DNA of 64,000 nucleotides. Origin: Melitaea cinxia (taxonomy: Eukaryota > Arthropoda > Insecta > Lepidoptera > Nymphalidae). The translations under genes and the position numbers were made by a program. The notes below the pieces were generated by a model, which was not told the DNA's origin, ran no database searches, and worked only from the letters and a program-made list of their open reading frames with translations. The stretch covers positions 868,001 through 932,000 of the forward strand of contig NC_059405.1 in assembly GCF_905220565.1 (NCBI RefSeq), given 5' to 3'. Positions 51,101 to 58,662 of this stretch are shown piece by piece; position 1 is the stretch's first letter, and the number at the start of each line of letters is the position of its first letter.

Positions 51101-52819
51101 ATAATTGGGAATCTCCTTCTTCTCTTGAAGTCGGTCAATAACACTATTAATGTGTATGAATATTTTTAAAAGTCTTTGAGATTTTTAGTATTATTTCTTT
51201 AGATGTCTCTGAAAGATGAGAGACTTTTTTAGACTACGTTTAAATTATTCAGCATAGAATGTACTGGTAGGAGTGGTGGTATGTTTGTAATATACTTTAC
51301 CTTTATTTCATTTTATTTGTCATTTTAATTTTTACAAAATATGATACAAATTTATTTATGAACTTTTAATATCACGGCCGTGGTCAATTAGATATACGCT
51401 CCGTCAGGTACTAAGGGGTTACCTATGCAAGACCAGAAGCATCAAAAGTACAGTCAACCCTACCCATGTTCTCAGTTATGCCCATCGCCAGGAACTCTGG
51501 CTTCTGGCTCTGTCTAAGATTACAGTACTTCCACAGTGAGGCTATTCTGCGATTTTAGCAAGATCTTTCTTGCTGCGTCATATAAAATTAAAAGTTTTCC
51601 TACTTGGCATTAATAAACAAATTACAGGAAAAAACATGTTTAAATACCATAAGTCAGTTGTAATCAACAGTAAAATTTATCACTAATTTAAATTATTTGT
51701 AGCTCGTGATTCATTATGTTATGCCGAGTAATTCGAAACATGTTCTCAATATTGAAATAATATCGTTTGAAATTCCGCCAAAAGTTACGTCAATAATTGA
51801 AATTGTAAATTTATATTCCTAATTAGGATAATGTTTAGACCTAAATGCATTGTGTATAAAACTTTAAAATGAACAGCAATTTTCAAAAACATAATAAAGG
51901 TAAAAGGTTTGCGCAACTGGTGGTTGCAGGTTCGATTCCCGCACATGACAAAAATTTGTATTGGCCATACAGATGTTTTCCATGGTCTGGGTGTTTGCGC
52001 AGTCCTTGTGAGTCTCCCCACCGTGCCACGAAGAGCACGTTTATTTATTTATTTATTTAACACTTTATCGTACACCATACAAATAAAATAAGCAAGCAGC
52101 ATTAGCAATAATTTGTAGAAAAAAAAAAATGTACAAAAGGCGGCCTTATTGCCTATGCGCAATCTCTTCCAGGCAACCTTAGGGCAAAGGACGTTTAGCC
52201 GTTGGTCTGTCAATGACTGGAAATCAATCAAGCAAAAACTTCACTAATTAAATTTTTCCAGGTTCGCATTTGGAAACTATTGGATCTTTGGTCTCATGTG
52301 GCCAGACTATGCTCCAACACTGTTTGAACCAAATCAGTGGTGCCACAAGACCCTTTACGTTTTTTCGTTGGCTCAGCTTGGCGTGGTTTGGAGTGTCATC
52401 GCGATAGTACTGATGATTATCTTAGCGCTGGTTATCTGTCAAGTAAGTTTATTGTATTTCTTTTCATAGTTGGTATCTGAAAATGTTGGTTAATTGATTA
52501 AATAATGAAGATTAATATTTATTTTTTGATATAGCTTTAAATTATATTGATTTTAAGTATTCTTAAATAATTTGTACGCTCTCTGCAATGTAAAAACATT
52601 TCATTCAATATTTATCTTGTATTGATACAACTCGTAGTTCATGAAATTCAGTGAAGTTTCAAAAAAAATGTCTTTTTTATTCATTATTATGTAAACGATG
52701 GAGTAAATATTTTTCTAGTAATATAAAAGTGAAGTAGATATAACATATAATACGACATTATTAACTCTTTCAACTAGGTATTCGGCTGCGGTTGGCTAGG
52801 ACCACCAAGATATAAGTAG
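29256..52819 (+). CDS. TMEM272-like four-helix membrane protein with N-terminal SPR-repeat tail; seven coding exons, 532 aa
   Basis: The exons join as 29256-30084, 30263-30372, 31159-31345, 34820-34879, 42558-42747, 52262-52442 and 52778-52819. All introns are GT-AG and all phases agree, giving 532 codons plus TAG. The ATG at 29256 was chosen because an in-frame TGA lies at 29232-29234. Residues 1-313 are Ser/Arg/Pro-rich with repeated R-S-P-R-x-S-L-x-P-D motifs and are probably cytosolic and disordered. Predicted membrane helices lie near 376-395, 409-432, 447-470 and 494-518. DCPAEPRIPVY (402-412) and WCHKTLY (485-491) resemble signatures of TMEM272-like proteins; that match is from memory of the family. 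The biochemical role of this family is not known to me, so none is assigned. The repeats offer many Ser-Pro and Arg-x-x-Ser sites, so regulation by phosphorylation is a reasonable inference. Exon structure is near certain; the family name is probable. Confidence 0.9.
30263..30372 (+). CDS. Coding exon 2 (residues 277-313)
   Basis: The acceptor TTTACACAG precedes 30263 and the donor GTATGT follows at 30373. The exon completes the split Gly and continues the Ser/Arg/Gly-rich tail, including one more weak repeat copy (V-S-P-Y-R-A-S-L, 282-289). Intron 1 is only 178 bp. The exon ends in phase 0. Confidence 0.9.
30921..31100 (-). mobile_element. SINE family A in intron 2
   Basis: CTAGGTCGGCAAACAAGCTT, TAGACGTTTGCAAAACCAG and CACCTTACTCACTGACAGG match the reverse complement; the 5' portion is missing. 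It ends about 60 bp before exon 3. Confidence 0.75.
31159..31345 (+). CDS. Coding exon 3: juxtamembrane region (residues 314-375)
   Basis: The acceptor AAATCAG ends at 31158 and the donor A|GTAAGT begins at 31346. The 62 codons change from low-complexity tail to ordinary globular composition, with two cysteines (323 and 366) and an amphipathic stretch leading into helix 1. A 5'-truncated SINE begins only 23 bases beyond the exon end, inside intron 3. Confidence 0.9.
31369..31526 (-). mobile_element. SINE family B, 5'-truncated, with 11-bp target-site duplication, in intron 3
   Basis: The (ATC)n edge is the tail of a minus-oriented copy. The element stops in mid-body at GTCGCACCGAAGACGC. TACAATTGTAT flanks it at 31358-31368 and 31527-31537. 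Truncation plus target duplication is what LINE-driven retroposition leaves. Confidence 0.85.
31928..32165 (+). repeat. Interspersed repeat E, intron 3
   Basis: GGAGGATCCTCCACCAGACG, TCTGGCGGGCTAACGCCCCA and GTGATAGATGTCGCCACACA. Confidence 0.65.
32222..32450 (+). mobile_element. RTE-like LINE 3' fragment, intron 3
   Basis: ACTAGCTGACCCGACAAACG followed by GGGTTGGTGGTAAAAGGGTG and AATAGATGCTAGCCGATTCT. Confidence 0.5.
32461..32527 (+). repeat. Tandem repeat, 3 x 23 bp, intron 3
   Basis: The unit TCCCCTTTCAGAGGAGTTTG plus TTT is repeated almost exactly from 32461, 32484 and 32507. Confidence 0.9.
33221..33320 (-). mobile_element. SINE family A, diverged fragment in intron 3
   Basis: TGCCTATCTTACTCACCACG, GAGAGCAATACCATTTAG and GATCTTCTGTAAAGTTGAGG match the central part with many changes. 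Confidence 0.5.
33633..33835 (-). repeat. Interspersed repeat F, intron 3
   Basis: TTTGGGGAGTAAGCTGGTGA, GAGCGTTACGAAAAGTGTGA and GTGTGGTCTAAAGCACACTC, the reverse of the copies at 36095 and 58460. Confidence 0.65.
34140..34204. repeat. Perfect 31-bp hairpin with 3-base loop, intron 3
   Basis: 34140-34170 is the exact reverse complement of 34174-34204 with loop GCA. The non-A/T core is CTCTGCTTATATTCTACGGT. No other copy is seen in the window. Confidence 0.9.
34820..34879 (+). CDS. Coding exon 4: first membrane helix (residues 376-395)
   Basis: This 60-bp exon lies between TATTGCAG (ending 34819) and the donor G|GTATGT at 34880. It encodes one hydrophobic segment, starting IVMTVCLGLL, which is predicted helix 1. 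It is easily missed because it is so short, but both splice sites are good and both joins keep the frame. Confidence 0.87.
35313..35480 (+). mobile_element. Family D fragment, intron 4
   Basis: GGTACACCCAGTAAAAAGTT and CCATTGAGAACCTCCTCATT..GTAGTCGGTTAG match the right end of D copies. Confidence 0.5.
35811..36095 (-). pseudogene. LINE reverse-transcriptase C-terminal remnant, intron 4
   Basis: The minus-strand frame encodes G-R-R-A-I-G-R-P-K-K-G-W-M-D-C-V, then E-D-M-R-K-K-G-V and E-E-W-K-R-K-T. I recognise this as the conserved C-terminal tail after the RT domain of insect non-LTR elements. Nothing of the catalytic domain is left. Confidence 0.7.
36095..36345 (+). repeat. Interspersed repeat F, intron 4
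   Basis: AACGAGTGTGATTTAGACCA, GCTCGCACCTCTCTCTTGCT and CAGCTTACTCCCCAAGTCAA. Confidence 0.65.
36403..36595 (-). mobile_element. Interspersed retroelement fragment, intron 4
   Basis: Second copy of the 8030-8325 repeat, sharing GATCATGTCATGATCTTTGA and CGCGCAGGGTACAGCTAGCT. Confidence 0.5.
36725..36950 (-). mobile_element. Interspersed LINE 3' repeat G, intron 4
   Basis: TAACTTTATTCAAATAGGAT, AGTGAAGCTACCACCGATTC and GGCAGAAAACTTCGCAGC. Confidence 0.6.
37534..37653 (+). mobile_element. Family D terminal fragment with (TA)n, intron 4
   Basis: A 63-bp (TA)n tract followed by GAATTGAGTAACCTCCTCC and GAAGTCGGTTAA. Confidence 0.6.
37790..38040 (+). mobile_element. SINE family C, headless copy in intron 4
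   Basis: GGGTCTTCCCACCATGGCGT, GATAGCCATCGTTACTAGTA and GCAATGCCCAGTAGTGGGAT lie in the usual order. Confidence 0.7.
38114..38412 (+). mobile_element. SINE family A, complete copy with 17-bp poly-A (intron 4)
   Basis: It is near-identical to the copy at 9721 apart from a few substitutions and a short deletion after CTGGGG. A SINE B copy is inserted just past its A-tail, at 38431. Confidence 0.85.
38431..38765 (+). mobile_element. SINE family B, full copy beside SINE A tail, with 11-bp target duplication
   Basis: Full-length layout as at 16204. ATGTTTAATTG flanks it at 38420-38430 and 38765-38775, sharing one base with the (ATG)n tail. Confidence 0.85.
39290..39568. mobile_element. Foldback element with ~70-bp inverted repeats, intron 4
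   Basis: AGCTGTGCCCCGGCTTCGTC at the left and its near-exact reverse complement ending CGGGCACAGCTAG at the right. The arms share CGTCCGCGTGGAATTTAACA and AACTCTGCGAA. About 140 bp separate the arms. Confidence 0.75.
40543..40878 (+). mobile_element. SINE family B, full copy in intron 4
   Basis: The head is CTGCTGTGTGGTTACGGCAG and the tail GGCCTATGTCCAGCAGTGGA plus (GAT)n; the full body lies between. Confidence 0.85.
41560..41738 (+). mobile_element. Interspersed LINE 3' repeat G, intron 4
   Basis: AGTAACTGCGGAGTCTCTTG, GAATCGGTGGTAGCTTTACT and GACGATTCGAAAGTGCTTTT, opposite in orientation to the other copies. Confidence 0.6.
41955..42110 (+). mobile_element. SINE family A, 5'-truncated copy in intron 4
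   Basis: It runs from ATGCTTTCAAGCAGTGTTG to the tail GAGCCGTACGCTTGTTTGCC, followed at once by a (TA)n tract. Confidence 0.75.
42180..42285 (+). mobile_element. Family D terminal fragment, intron 4
   Basis: CTTTGCTTACAAACGAAAAA, CATGGACCAGTAGTACAATA and GAAAATAGTCAAGTAAATAG match the start of D copies; a (TA)n tract (42112-42160) lies just before it. Confidence 0.5.
42558..42747 (+). CDS. Coding exon 5: DCP motif, helix 2 and start of helix 3 (residues 396-458)
   Basis: The acceptor TTTAACACAG ends at 42557 and the donor TG|GTAAGT begins at 42748. The exon encodes the short loop with D-C-P-A-E-P-R-I-P-V-Y, a Gly-rich second helix (VVGGAAGGIGIC) and, after a polar loop with a possible N-glycosylation sequon (N-T-T at 438-440), the start of helix 3. 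The Cys-Pro and Ile-Pro positions are the strongest family markers. Confidence 0.92.
42872..43186 (+). mobile_element. SINE family C, complete copy in intron 5
   Basis: tRNA-like head with A-box region (TCTAGTGCAGTGGTGCGTG) and B-box (GGTCTGATTCCCGCTC), then GGGTCTTCCCACCGTGCCTC, GATCGTTACTCATACTAGG and the tail ACCAGCAGTGGCATGATAC. It starts 124 bp after exon 5. Confidence 0.8.
44329..44631 (+). mobile_element. SINE family B, 5'-truncated, with 9-bp target duplication, in intron 5
   Basis: It starts at CTCCCTCTCTTCCCGTGGG, lacking the head, and ends in (GAT)n. ACACAAAAT flanks it at 44320-44328 and 44632-44640. Confidence 0.85.
44963..45307 (+). mobile_element. SINE family B, full but diverged copy in intron 5
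   Basis: Head ATGCTGTGTGGTTAAGGC, the usual body, then CAGCAGTGGACTGTATCAG and (GAT)n. Confidence 0.8.
45715..45860 (-). mobile_element. LINE 3' repeat H, intron 5
   Basis: TTCTTTATTGCACACCAAAG..AACCTTATCGCGCTAAAAGC..GTCTACCAGGCAACC. Confidence 0.6.
46090..46209 (+). mobile_element. SINE family B, internally deleted copy in intron 5
   Basis: Head GCCGTGTGGTTACGGCAG is joined to CCAACTGCTGGCTTTAAAAT and then to the tail GCTATGTCCAGCAGTAGACT. Confidence 0.7.
46571..46795 (+). repeat. Interspersed repeat E, intron 5
   Basis: GGAGGATCCTCCGACCAGAC, GTCTGGCGGGCTAACGCCCC and ACGATAGATGTCGCCACAGC. This and the 31928 copy share a frame reading A-N-A-P-T-V-V-V-G. Confidence 0.65.
46832..47024 (+). 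mobile_element. Family D fragment, intron 5
   Basis: CACCTACGTTGTATCTATTC..GGTCGTTGCGAGCAAACAC, then a second piece ATCGGCCCAACTAGTAAAAA..GGATTGATCACCTCCC..AGCGGTTAA. Confidence 0.5.
47470..47660 (-). mobile_element. SINE family A in intron 5
   Basis: CAGCAAACAAGCGTATGACT, TATAGACGTCTGTAACACC and CTTACTCACCACAGGAACAC match the reverse complement. Confidence 0.75.
47901..48008 (-). mobile_element. SINE family C, 3' half in intron 5
   Basis: CTTCAGCCTGTAATATCGCA..CTTTCCCCATGTAGGAGAAG..CCACGCTGCTCCAATACAT in reverse. Confidence 0.75.
48673..49265 (+). repeat. Tandem repeat, five ~117-bp units plus a partial, intron 5
   Basis: Units start at 48673, 48789, 48907, 49024, 49142 and (partial) 49259, at spacings of 116-118 bp. 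Each carries AAGATGGCGGC or a variant and, in most, a second ATGGCGG, then CCCATCAATATGGGTATCAA. Divergence increases in the last unit. Confidence 0.9.
49331..50126. mobile_element. 796-bp foldback element with 179-bp inverted repeats, intron 5
   Basis: 49331-49509 and 49948-50126 are near-perfect reverse complements (for example GATACAGTCGTGGGAATTAT and its complement). The 438-bp centre is unique in the window and has no ORF of note. It follows the 117-bp tandem array directly. Confidence 0.85.
50301..50339. repeat. (CA)n microsatellite
   Basis: A CACACACACA run with one CAGACA interruption. Confidence 0.85.
51390..51580 (-). mobile_element. Possible old SINE A relic in intron 5
   Basis: Only scattered matches remain (CCAGAAGCATC, CCAGGAACTCTGG, TTTTAGCAAGATCTTTCTTGC). 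It could be chance similarity. Confidence 0.3.
51905..52038 (+). mobile_element. SINE family C, 5' half in intron 5
   Basis: Head with B-box GGTTCGATTCCCGCACATG, then TTGTATTGGCCATACAGATG and CCCCACCGTGCCACGAAG. It abuts a LINE 3' fragment. Confidence 0.75.
52040..52210 (-). mobile_element. LINE 3' repeat H, intron 5, ending about 50 bp before exon 6
   Basis: CACTTTATCGTACACCATAC, AAGGCGGCCTTATTGCCTAT and CTCTTCCAGGCAACCTTAGG; a (TTTA)n tract marks its edge. Confidence 0.6.
52262..52442 (+). CDS. Coding exon 6: helices 3-4 and WCHKTLY motif (residues 459-519)
   Basis: The acceptor TTTTTCCAG ends at 52261 and the donor CAA|GTAAGT begins at 52443. The exon completes the split Trp, finishes helix 3, crosses a loop with F-E-P-N-Q-W-C-H-K-T-L-Y, and encodes helix 4 (to about 518), which is rich in Val, Ile and Leu. 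It ends in phase 0. Confidence 0.92.
52778..52819 (+). CDS. Coding exon 7: C-terminal tail and TAG stop (residues 520-532)
   Basis: The acceptor TTTCAACTAG ends at 52777. Thirteen residues (V-F-G-C-G-W-L-G-P-P-R-Y-K) follow, then TAG at 52817-52819. Intron 6 is 335 bp. The frame stays open beyond this stop; see the separate readthrough entry. Confidence 0.88.
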   Translation, partial: VFGCGWLGPPRYK

Positions 52820-53080
52820 CAACGGCGCAGTGTCGTGCTAGAGCTGTGGCACAGAAACATCAACAACACGATGGACGTAGCTGGAGCGCTCCTACCATTC
52901 ACACAAGTCGTCCGACCCGAACTCACCGTACACGTTCAAGAAGTTCTCACTCAAGCAGAGAAAGACCCAAATGAAACAAAGCTCAAAATACCAGAAATAA
53001 ATGAACCTGGTAAATATGACGATGAAACCAAGGGTGGGTTCAAGAATGGTGGTGAAAAGAATAGTGTAAATCCAGACTGA
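52820..53080 (+). other. Candidate stop-codon readthrough extension of the TMEM272-like protein (86 codons)
   Basis: Directly after TAG, in the same frame, 86 sense codons run to TGA at 53078-53080. The stop context is AAG-TAG-CAA-CGG. UAG followed by CAA matches the start of the known UAG-CAR-YYA readthrough signal, but the second codon does not. About 25 of the first 44 codons end in G or C, unlike the AT-rich flank. The predicted extension is hydrophilic, with many Glu, Lys, Asp and Asn after an initial mixed segment; it has no membrane helix and would lengthen the C-terminal tail. The frame does not rely on an alternative acceptor: the AG sites at 52840-52841 and 52854 lead into other frames. 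It could also be a 3' UTR open by chance, or a recently gained stop. Confidence 0.5.
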
Positions 53081-55420
53081 TGGTTGTTGGTAGTGCTGCC
53101 GCCGCACGACAAGAAACATGTGCATTTCGAAGGGGCAGACAGAATATACTACTTCTAAAAGACCTTTAGTGAAATCGAGTAGCTATTTACAGTAGTGTTA
53201 TCATGTGCCCACGTCTTGTAACTATGTGATAATATGAAATTTTCTTTACCTAAATATCGTGCGCTGTGTGAGATATTTTAATTTGCTATAAATTAACAAC
53301 GAATAGATGTAAATAATGTAGACAATTTTGTGGCCAATATTAATATTAATTATATTAATCGAATATAAAATCATATCGTGTAACGAGATGCGTGTAGTAG
53401 TGTATTGTTCTGTATAAAGTTTGTGCACAATTATTGATGATAAACAAATAATTTATATTGTATAATTATGTGTTGTCCAAATTATTGTATTCGTGATTTT
53501 TATCTGACTCTTGAGAAAATTTCTTTCAAGATATTCTCAACTTGATTTTTACGTAAACTCTTGACAAGGTAAGTAAATTTTGATTTGAATCTTTTATTAA
53601 ATTATATAGCCTTATTCAGTCTACAATCTTAAATAACAAAGTATGTTTTTAATGAATGAGTTGCAAAACATTTAAGATTATTAAGACAAATTATTATATG
53701 TTGTGGTCGCAGGTGAGAGGAATAATCCCCTATATTTATCGTTATTACAGCAGTATCAATTATCATTTAGCTACAATACAGATCTTAAAAATAATAGCCT
53801 ATTAGACCGCGTTAGCATAAATAAACAGAACCCACCAAATTTAGGTACGAGGCCAATTAATAAATGGTTATGGCATTGTGTATATTATTTATACTAATAT
53901 TATAAATCTGAAAAGTTTCGGAGTTAACTCCTTAAGAATTGATTTCCATATAAGGCCTCCGGTATGAAAAAAAAATGAGGAGTAAAATCTACTGAACGAA
54001 TGACCTCGTTACGTTTCTCGTGACGCCATCTATCGGAACTCAATAGTGTTCCGATAGATGGCGTTATTTGATTGGTTTAGTTACCATTTGATATGGTATT
54101 TATCTTTTTCTTAGACTAGTAAGCCTTTTGTGTGCCTATTTAGAGAGTTGATCTGAAGGAGTTAACTCCAGTCGTGCGTCAGATCTGACACACACATTTT
54201 TTTTTAAACGCACTAATTTCAGAAACGAATTGAAAAATTGTTTTTGTGTGGGATAGCCCAAGGAATGTGTGTGAAATTGCGAGCACAACTAGTCTATAAT
54301 ATACATTTAATGCTCTAGATATGCTAGATAAAATCTAGATTATGATTTCTTAACTTCGATCTAAACTAATTACTTTCGTAATTCAATAATATATGTCAAC
54401 TAAGCAAATAATCTTTACACACAAACAAAGTTTGGGAACCCCTGCCCTAGACGGTTAACTCATCTATCCATCACGAAATTCTGTTTTAATGTTTTAAATT
54501 GATCATTTATAATTCATATAATGGTAATAAAAATAATTGATACGCTTTTTGTGGAATTACAGCATAGTACATTGTTATTACAATATTTATTTCAAAATAG
54601 TCTCCAAGAAAAACTGTCAGCCAAAGAGAGAAAATGCTATTACGGTATTTTATGTAATGTGGTTTTATTGTAGTTTTACGGCCGGAGTAATAAAATTGTT
54701 CTTGCGATGAATTGTGAAGCAATATCTGCTATTTGTTGTATGTTAAAATTTTATTAGTAAGACTCGTAGTGACTCGTAGAGCTATATCATTCGCTCGAAT
54801 TTACGGTAAACACAAAGGTAACCAGCTGGCTATCTATCTTTATGCCTACCTTGTTTTAGTTAATTATAAATTTAACACGATTTATAGATTGAAATTTCAA
54901 GTCTGCTTAACTACAAATTTCTGTAAGTACTTGAGAAGCTTTATATGACTTTTCTGACCTACTTATCTTGTAGCCAGTTGACTTGTATATTTTTAAGGAA
55001 GAGTAATTTTTGCTTTTACTTACACTGGATTTACCGGTATTGTCATTTTAAAACGCGAAATATTTCGGCGACTTTGTAGAATCTATGGTCATGGGTGACT
55101 AATGAGCTGCGAGTAAGGAGTCTTTCTGTGAATAGGTTGTAATACTATCCACTTTTTTTTGTTGTGTTTTGTGTGCTTATATACGACATATTCGAAATTT
55201 CTACGGTAACAGTTTACCGGAACGCTGCTACTAATTACTAATTTCTTATTAATATACGTCCAACGTGTAAGAATGTGTAGTTGTGAGTCTTCTTATTTCA
55301 ATCTTGAAGCTAATAATCTCAAGAGTCAGAGTAACAGAATCACAATAACTGCGCGGAACAGGCTTTAATAGTGAATGTGGTAAAATGGTATTTTTATAAA
55401 TAAAACGATATTGTGTTTTG
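53081..55420 (+). other. Probable 3' UTR and downstream flank; end not determined
   Basis: No convincing ORF is seen. AATAAA-type signals occur around 53818 and 55397, and either could end the transcript. A palindromic repeat (53895-54295) lies inside. The short ORFs here are AT-rich and show no domain. Confidence 0.35.
53895..54295. repeat. Palindrome-bearing repeat with GGAGTTAACTCC boxes
   Basis: GGAGTTAACTCC occurs at 53920-53931 and 54158-54169. Between them is a perfect 17-bp hairpin (54023-54039 with 54048-54064, 8-base loop). A related box is at 35175-35186. It may be an MITE; the ends are not defined. Confidence 0.5.
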
Positions 55421-56913
55421 GTGTTATTTTAAATTATTTAATAGTTTTAAATATAAGAATAGCGTAATTGTATTTCGATTTGTATTGTTTACTATCATTT
55501 GCTAAATGTATTCTAGTTAAATATTCTGTGAGAATTATAAAGGTATGGTCTGAACTGTATAACTACTTGTAACTAACATACTATCATTTATAATAACTAC
55601 GTACCGATAATTGAACCGAGATGGCTCCAAGTGATAAAAAAAAGATAAATAAAAAAAAAACATTTCAAATATTATGAATATAATAGCAAGCAACACTATT
55701 ATAGACAAAAAAAATCATTCATAGTATTTATTATAAGCCTATTTGATTACATATATTAAATACAAAATCCTACCCGCTGTCTGACGCATGTATAACAAAG
55801 ATGGCGACGTAAAGCGACAAAAATGACGGACATAAATCATGTCGTTATAGCTATGAGATGTCAAACATTCAAAGTTGTCATCTCAACTTCGTCGCGTAAA
55901 GTCGTAATAATTTAAATTATTAATTTTATTTCCGTCCGATAATAGCATAAATGCAGTAATGACAGACATAATTTAATACGGTAGATATGATCTGTCAAAA
56001 AGTGACAATTGTACTGGATTACTTTATAGCATAGTGTATATTTTGAGTTGGCTACGATTGATTTGTTATAAATCATATTTCAAAAGATAATTATATTATA
56101 TTTATTCCATAAAAAACTCAAAACTTAACTCACAAACAATAACTAAGTTTGTATTTTCATATACTACGATAAACCAAATGACATCCATTGAATAAAAGAG
56201 ATAAGGATTTAACGTTATGACCTAATAAAAATTTTGATACAACAATCTCGAATGAAAAATGTTCCTTTCATTTAATATAAAAACGAGCAGAGTTGAGCAA
56301 AACTATTATAACATATTAGATATTGTTTTCTATAAATCGATACAATCCGAGGGTAGAACTATCAAATAAATTATATATTTCAAGTATCAAAATTGATTGC
56401 ATAACTAATTTGCTACAGTATCCTAACGTCCAGATATTTTTTATTAAACATATGCTACAGATATTTAAAAAATATATGTACAAAAAAGACATATCTATAT
56501 GATATATACATATATAATTAAATACATAGAAATTACATTTTTTAATAAACAAGCATTAATTTGAAACCTAATCAACTACTATTTCCAAATGTCAAAGATA
56601 ATGTTGAATGTCAAAATGAAGAGTTCAATGACACTAAACAAAAGTCAGTAGGTATACAACCTCCATGCGAACTACATAGATAAAATATTTACCGCGTTGA
56701 CAGTTCAGTGGAATTTGAATTTATTTTAATATTTCTAATGGCATTTTTATATACGACAAATGATTTTACTGATAACTCGACAAGTTTGAATAAAAGGTCT
56801 TAAGTGTTCCGCTTATAGTGAAAGAAATGGTCACTATTGGTGACCTTAATAAATTATTTTGTGAAAAGATTACATAGCAATCAACTTAAAAATGTATATT
56901 GTATTGATTTATT

Positions 56914-57077
56914 CAGCTTGTAACATTCCACAGCTGAGTATAGGCCTCTTTATCCGTGTAGGAATATATTGTGTATCCGCTAACCCGCATTGGAGCAGCG
57001 TGGTGGATTAAGCTCTGATCCTTCTCCTACATGGGGAAAGAGGCCTATGCCAGTAGTGGGATATTATAGGCTGAAGC
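56914..57077. mobile_element. Head-to-head pair of SINE C 3' ends
   Basis: 56914-56963 is a minus-oriented tail fragment (CTTGTAACATTCCACAGCTG) and 56978-57077 a plus-oriented tail half (GCTAACCCGCATTGGAGCAG..GGCTGAAGCG). Together they form an imperfect inverted repeat. Confidence 0.7.
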
Positions 57078-58459
57078 GTAATAAATTGTATACTACTTTT
57101 TAAATCTAAATGCTTTATCTAAGTCATATCAAGTTCCAATTTTGTAATCATTACATAGTATAAAAAGAAGTCGAGAAAGTTTTTCTTTTCAATGCCATGC
57201 CCAGGTTGCCAGGCCCTGTGACTTCATGAATTGTATGTATAATATATGCATAATATAGTAGAGGAACACTGATAGTTTTTGCAACCGTGCAAAGCCGGGG
57301 ACGGTCGCTAGTTGTATAATAAAGTTTTTGGTAGTCAGTTTAAGTTCTCTACATTTCGATACTACTACAAACGCCATGGTCAGAGGCGCATTAAGAACAA
57401 ACAAAATAACTATCAGCTTCCGAACAATACATTATATAAGTTAACTCAAAAACCCAAAATCTTATATAGATGAGTATTTGAAAAGAGATACAAAACGCAC
57501 GCAAACAAACAAAACAGACGCGAAAGAGTTGAGTACATATTTCTCTGCATTCGACGATTATATAATCATGTCATTAGAATATAAATAAACCGCTTTTGTA
57601 TATATTGGATTTGTCTTTCACTAAAAATATATATTTATTTTTTAATACATAACATTCAAACGTTCCAATACTATTTCTGAATAAAAAATCGTCCCAGAAC
57701 AGACCAATTTACGAATGAATAAGCTATTATATTTCTCTATCTTTTATCGATTCGTCTCTATACAATATTCGTACCAATTTAATGGAATTTATTATTTATA
57801 GGTGCTTAGTTATTTTAAATATAAGATGAACGTATTATATAGCAAAGCAATGCTTTAGAATTGAATTCTCTATACAAGTAACTTTGAAGATACTTATATT
57901 AAGATATAATATTAAAAAAATGTATAGATTTTAGTAGATTTAAACTATATATTAGAAATAATTGTGTATGGATGAATGAGTATTTAGATACATTATTTGA
58001 CTAAGAAATCGTATTAAAAGGTTATTTCAAAAATGTCACAGTTGAAATGGAATTTATTTCTAAAGTATTCGAAAAAAAAAAAAACCTTAAAGAGCCAAGG
58101 AGTTCTGCGCGAAGGAAGTTTTACACATTTTGTGTTTAAAAAAATACGTCATCATGTTTTTAATACTACTATGAAGCTATCTTTAATTTTTTTAAATCGC
58201 TTTAGTAATGAAGCATTTACCGGAATTATTTATTTAGAAGATTTGTACACCTACGTCATTTCGAGCGAGTGTAGAGCTAGTATTCACTGTCTAGTTTTTT
58301 AATAAATCATTTTAGTGGACTTGGGTTTCCAATTTTTTCGAATTCAGTAATATTATACAGAGAGTTGGATAAAACTTTTTGTGTACAATGCTGCGACAAA
58401 GAGATTTGTTTGAGGGGTATTTTATTGAAAAAAAAAAGTTTTATACTACTGATGTATAA

Positions 58460-58662
58460 AAAAAAAACGAGTATGCTTTAGACCAAACGACTGAAGTAAA
58501 ACTTTTGCACAATAGGACTGTGTCTTAGGCATATGAAACCTAACTGGTTATGACAGAGAAAATATGCGCTCGCACCTCTCTCTTTTGCTCCGTTCGCCTC
58601 ACCTGATCACACTTTTCGTAACGCTCTCATTACGCATTCGCTAGCTTACTCCCCAAATCATA
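58460..58662 (+). repeat. Interspersed repeat F
   Basis: AAACGAGTATGCTTTAGACC, GCTCGCACCTCTCTCTTTTG and TAGCTTACTCCCCAAATCAT. Confidence 0.65.
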
